A stretch of 64,000 nucleotides of DNA from G963663495 sp963663495 (GTDB lineage: Bacteria; Bacteroidota; Rhodothermia; Rhodothermales; Bin80): positions 248,001 to 312,000 of the forward strand of contig OY760427.1 of assembly GCA_963663495.1 (NCBI GenBank), in the 5' to 3' direction. Shown one piece after another: positions 60,850-64,000 of the stretch; within the stretch, counting starts at the first letter, position 1; every line of letters begins with the position of its first letter. A model generated the notes under the pieces. The model ran no database searches. It was not told the origin of the DNA and worked only from the letters and a program-made list of their open reading frames with translations. The translations under genes and the position numbers were made by a program.

Positions 60850-61759
60850 TCTCTATAAGATCTCCAGCGCCACGCGCCACCGATTCTTCTGCCAGTCGTC
60901 GCCCCAGATCAATCGGATTTCTTCCGGTGTCTGTTACCCGTATCATCTGCGTTCCTTCAACATCGCAAACCAAGCCTTGAAGCTCTATACTCCCACCCGC
61001 AAAAGCGGTACCCAATGCGGCCATAGGGGCTGCGCATCCGCCACCCAATGCGCGCATAAATGACCGTTCCGCCATGACCTCTGCACATGTAGCAGCGCAA
61101 TTGATTGGCGACAACAGCTTACGCATACGGTGATCGTCCACCCGACACTGTATCGCCAGAGCTCCTTGCCCGGGAGCGGGCAGCATCACGTTCGAAGGCA
61201 GGGCTGCCGCTCCAGCGTGCTTGACACCTAGTCGCTCCAAGCCCGCTGCGGCAAGGACCACTGCATCCACCTCGCCCCGCTCCATCATCGAGATGCGGGT
61301 ACCTACGTTTCCCCGTACCGGCTGGATCACCAGATCCCTGCGTGCATGCTTGAGCTGCGCAGCGCGGCGCGGGCTAGATGTACCGACAGCAGCGCCTGCC
61401 GGCAGCGCATCTAATGCCGACGCCTTATGCCCAATAAGCACATCGCCTGCGCTGGTGCGCTTATGTACTGCACCGATCATGAGGCCGGGAGAAGAGTCTG
61501 TTGGCAAATCCTTGAGGGAATGCACGGCGAGATCAATCTCTCCACCAAGTAATGCATCTTCCAATGCCGCTGTGAACAGCCCTTTGCCGCCCGGTGGCGG
61601 CACCAGTGCGCCCAGCGTCCTGTCACCTAGCGTGTTAAAGCGTGTTAGTACTATGTCCAGGCGACCCCACGCAGCCTGCAGTGCATCGCGGATGAGTTGC
61701 GTCTGCTTTACTGCCAGGGGGGAACGCCGTGTGCCGGCCCGCACATCAGGTTTACGCAC
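60842..61759 (-). CDS. hemC: Porphobilinogen deaminase (hydroxymethylbilane synthase)
   Basis: 305 residues. Start MRKPDVRAGTRRSPLAVKQT matches the family opening; LGGGCAAPMAALG near the C-terminus contains the cysteine that binds the dipyrromethane cofactor. It polymerises four porphobilinogens. The gene begins nine bases after the hemA stop. Confidence 0.97.
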   Translation of the reverse strand: MRKPDVRAGTRRSPLAVKQTQLIRDALQAAWGRLDIVLTRFNTLGDRTLGALVPPPGGKGLFTAALEDALLGGEIDLAVHSLKDLPTDSSPGLMIGAVHKRTSAGDVLIGHKASALDALPAGAAVGTSSPRRAAQLKHARRDLVIQPVRGNVGTRISMMERGEVDAVVLAAAGLERLGVKHAGAAALPSNVMLPAPGQGALAIQCRVDDHRMRKLLSPINCAATCAEVMAERSFMRALGGGCAAPMAALGTAFAGGSIELQGLVCDVEGTQMIRVTDTGRNPIDLGRRLAEESVARGAGDLIENA

Positions 61760-61768
61760 GTACAGCGC

Positions 61769-63016
61769 CTACAACCCGAACAGGAACCGTACTACCGCCG
61801 TGTCGCCATCTGCTTCCGCTTCTGCTGCGCGTTCCCGCAAATGCCGTGTCGGGTCGTGCAGCAGCTTGTTTACGAGGGAGCGGGAGAACACACTGATTTG
61901 CTCGCGCGCTTTCGGGTTCAGGGCGTCTAGGTCGCCAAATGTTCGCTGAAGTTCTTCCTGACGGATTGCCTCCGCCTTACGGCGCAGGCCTACAATGACT
62001 GGTTCCACCACCTGCTGTCGCCTGCCGATGGTGAATTGTTCGAGTTCCTCTTGGAGGATAGTCTCTACGGCCGGGATTGCGCGTCGGCGCATTTCTAGAG
62101 ATGAGTCTACTGTTTCATGCATACGATCAATATCAAACAGTCGCACGCCGGGCATTTCGTCCACTACGGGGTTTACGTCTCGTGGCACGGCCAGGTCTAT
62201 CAACGTTAAGGGCTTGCTGCGCTCGCGCAAGTATTCGGGCTCAATTATCGTGTGCGGGGCGCGGGTGGCACAGATTACCACATCTGTTTCTGAAAGCATG
62301 CGGGGCAGCGCGTGCACATCCACACCCACTGCCGTATACCCGCAGCGCCGCGCCAGCGCCGCGCCGCGTTCTTCCGTACGATTGATGACCGTAGCATGCT
62401 GCACTCCCCTGGAGCGTAGCAGCTTGGCGACCAACCCGGCCATGTCACCTGCTCCAAAGACTGTTACATGCTGCTCTGCGAGCGGGCCGCTCTCCCGAGC
62501 TGCCATATCAACGGCTACGGAGGCAATACTTACCGGATTACGACTGAGGCCTGTTTCAGAGCGCGCCCGCTTGCCCGCTTTCACAGCGGCTTGGAATAAT
62601 GCCTTTAGCGGGCGGCTTGCCATATTGGAACGCTCGGCTTGGCGGAGCGCCTCCCCCACCTGCCCCAGAATTTGGGGTTCGCCCAGCACCATCGAATCCA
62701 ATCCTGCTGCTACGCGAAACAGGTGTCGCGCCACATCCATGTCTTCAGCGCGCATCAAGTAGTCCAAGAATGTATTGCCTGTTACCGAGCGCAGCAGGTC
62801 TTCAAGCATACCCGTTGGCTGCGTCGGCGCGCTGGAGTAGAGCTCAATGCGGTTGCATGTTGAAAGCATCACACACCCTTCTAGGGCTCCATTACGCGGT
62901 TGCCGCGCAGCCGCTGCTCGCATGCGGGGCAGCGCTTCTGCAAGCAACTCACGGACCTCAACGGGTGCCGACAAATAGCTTAATCCTACACAACCTAGGC
63001 GCGCGGGCTCAGGCAT
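61769..63016 (-). CDS. hemA: Glutamyl-tRNA reductase
   Basis: 415 residues. Catalytic Cys54 in MLSTCNRIELY; VLGEPQILGQVGEA and an NADPH-binding domain (VFGAGDMAGLVAKLL) follow, then the dimerisation helix. It reduces glutamyl-tRNA to glutamate-1-semialdehyde, the committed step of the C5 route. First gene of the operon: the upstream ~130 bases (63017-63145) should hold the promoter, though I see no convincing consensus, and then IS debris begins. Confidence 0.96.
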   Translation of the reverse strand: MPEPARLGCVGLSYLSAPVEVRELLAEALPRMRAAAARQPRNGALEGCVMLSTCNRIELYSSAPTQPTGMLEDLLRSVTGNTFLDYLMRAEDMDVARHLFRVAAGLDSMVLGEPQILGQVGEALRQAERSNMASRPLKALFQAAVKAGKRARSETGLSRNPVSIASVAVDMAARESGPLAEQHVTVFGAGDMAGLVAKLLRSRGVQHATVINRTEERGAALARRCGYTAVGVDVHALPRMLSETDVVICATRAPHTIIEPEYLRERSKPLTLIDLAVPRDVNPVVDEMPGVRLFDIDRMHETVDSSLEMRRRAIPAVETILQEELEQFTIGRRQQVVEPVIVGLRRKAEAIRQEELQRTFGDLDALNPKAREQISVFSRSLVNKLLHDPTRHLRERAAEAEADGDTAVVRFLFGL

Positions 63017-63145
63017 TCCGGCTCAGATTCAATGGGACATGCAATAAAGCAATAACGGCTGACACATTCTTATGCAGTCGCGAAAATTAGGGAATTCTGC
63101 AAGAACGAGACCGAGTGATTGTTAAATATTAGATGTATTCGCCTT

Positions 63146-63274
63146 CAATATTCATGTCGTCGCCTGTTTCGGCCTAAAAGCGCTGTTTCGGTACCTGCAG
63201 GATCGATTGTGCGTTGTTCATGCGTAGGAACAACTAGGAGATGGGCTGGAAACACCAGTTTAGGCCCTTTCCCC
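63146..63274 (-). mobile_element. IS1380 right-end remnant
   Basis: About 129 bases matching, inverted, the right end of the IS1380 element at 49283-49411 (ggcctaaactggtgttt, gaacaacgcacaatcg, gcaggtaccgaaacagc). The outer end caatattcatgtcg matches the element boundary. Its inner side stops exactly where an IS66 inverted repeat begins, so IS66 inserted into this IS1380 copy. Confidence 0.75.
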
Positions 63275-63590
63275 GTAGGCCTGCGGTGAACTACATCTTG
63301 ATTAGGTGAAGGGTTCTGGGGAACTTACCCGTAGACGTGAGAACCCAGATCGCATGGTACAGCCCAAACGTACGGCGGAAGAGATGTTTCCGCTGGCAGA
63401 GCGGTATAACGAAAGGACCCAGTCCGCAGCGGCGTTTTGTGCAGAGCATGGCATCTCATACGGACAGTTGAATTACTGGAGGCGGAAGTATCGCCAGGAG
63501 ACTCCAGCCGAGGACAGCCAAGGCTTCGTGGAGGTAGGCAACACAGCGCCAGCGGCGCGGGTAGAGATCGCGTATCCGCACGAGAGGATG
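63275..63590 (+). mobile_element. IS66 copy 4, left end
   Basis: Starts gtaggcctgcggtgaactac, the IS66 inverted repeat with two changes, then the leader and most of tnpA. Homology ends near 63585. No tnpB or tnpC follows. Confidence 0.82.
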
Positions 63591-63683
63591 GCATTATTCA
63601 CCTCAAGTCAAACACCATACCTGCCAGGCCGAAATTCCCGAGATATTCCGACAGCCATGCCAGCGAAAGTTGACCAGAACTGA
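63354..63683 (+). pseudogene. tnpA: IS66 TnpA with replaced C-terminus
   Basis: Starts MVQPKRTAEEMFPLAERYNE and agrees with the other copies to VEIAYP, then continues for ~30 codons of unrelated sequence to a stop. It is more diverged (for example EHGISYGQLNYWRRKYRQE) than copies 1 and 2, hence an older insertion. Confidence 0.82.
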
Positions 63684-63754
63684 CGCAAGATTGAACCGCT
63701 ATGATGATTTATGGGCAAAGGGCAGCGCTAGGCATTGCTCATCCGACGCTCACC

Positions 63755-64000
63755 TTATCGTGGCATGTACTCGTTCCAAGCGTCAGAGTCCGGGATACCA
63801 TTACTGATGAGTACGCGTTGATCAGCGCTTCCGGCATTCTTGCTAATTGCATTCATTGCGGATATCGTGCCACCATCTGAAGGAGCGTAGTTGTCAATGA
63901 AGCCCGTAATCTGTCCTGACGTTTCGTCAATCACGATTGCCATAGGAGTATCGTGTTCCCCGTCAAGTGTGAATGATCCGCTTGGCCCCGACAGCGTAAC
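63755..64000 (-). CDS. Second LRR-metalloprotease gene, C-terminal end
   Basis: 82 codons open to the window edge, stop at 63755. The sequence (GSFTLDGEHDTP, AIVIDETSGQITGFIDNY, TISAMNAISKNAGS, GIPDSDAWNEYMPR) is closely related to the last residues of the giant protein at 3399-12611. The conserved tail may be a sorting or secretion module. Size and domains upstream cannot be seen. Confidence 0.88.
   Translation of the reverse strand, partial: VTLSGPSGSFTLDGEHDTPMAIVIDETSGQITGFIDNYAPSDGGTISAMNAISKNAGSADQRVLISNGIPDSDAWNEYMPR

Noticed and set aside
63017..63145. Promoter of the haem operon
   Set aside because: Candidate boxes (ttgcag, taagaat) have wrong spacing for sigma-70, and the Bacteroidota-type TAnnTTTG is absent, so no site is claimed.

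Overview
The window looks like chromosomal DNA of a Gram-negative, Bacteroidota-like bacterium, most plausibly of the Rhodothermota/Balneolota side. The evidence is a TonB-dependent receptor with an N-terminal carboxypeptidase-like regulatory domain, very large secreted repeat proteins, a beta-barrel-anchored surface protein ending in Trp, DUF1761 and SixA-type genes, and a GC content a little above one half. The taxon is an inference; no rRNA or marker alignment is available here. No tRNA, rRNA or CRISPR array was seen.

Layout. 0-3.1 kb: an intact IS66 element inserted in an IS1380-type transposase. 3.4-12.6 kb: a 3070-residue secreted leucine-rich-repeat protein ending in a zinc metalloprotease; the C-terminus of a paralogue is cut by the right edge of the window. 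12.6-14.1 kb: a graveyard of IS1595 and TnpB remnants and an autotransporter scrap. 14.2-23.1 kb: a housekeeping block (NYN RNase, sixA, xth, and a minus-strand cluster VOC - DUF1761 - ligA - polA) and an orphan DNA methyltransferase. 23.3-24.8 kb: a TnpB element with a short companion repeat. 25.0-36.0 kb: a TonB-dependent receptor and a 2403-residue Calx-beta/Ig-like repeat protein with a C-terminal outer-membrane barrel. 36.0-39.3 kb: a duplicated group II intron lying against a truncated IS66 tnpC. 39.4-47.2 kb: an ISNCY-like fragment and a defence island of damaged restriction-modification genes: a GHKL-ATPase/nuclease gene with its methyltransferase, an Eco57I-type fragment and a C5-methyltransferase tail, broken up by a second TnpB element and its companion repeats. 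47.2-53.5 kb: nested IS1595, IS66, IS1380 and a Mutator/IS256-type element carrying two transposase-like genes. 53.6-63.0 kb: a nine-gene haem operon. 63.1-64.0 kb: more IS1380/IS66 debris and the second LRR-protease gene.

The haem genes run hemA-hemC-hemD-hemB-hemQ-hemE-hemH-hemY-hemL on the minus strand with overlaps or very short gaps except before hemL. They cover glutamyl-tRNA to haem by the C5 route and, because hemQ is present and no hemF/hemN is in the cluster, probably the coproporphyrin-dependent branch.

The items most worth following up are: (1) the Mutator-type IS with a 30-bp perfect inverted repeat that encodes an apparently catalytically dead transposase paralogue three bases upstream of the active one; (2) the GHKL ATPase-PD-(D/E)XK/methyltransferase system, cut by a TnpB element; (3) the ~170-bp element that sits beside both TnpB elements and is also scattered alone; (4) the reciprocal nesting of IS66 and IS1380, from which a relative chronology can be read; and (5) the duplicated group II intron.
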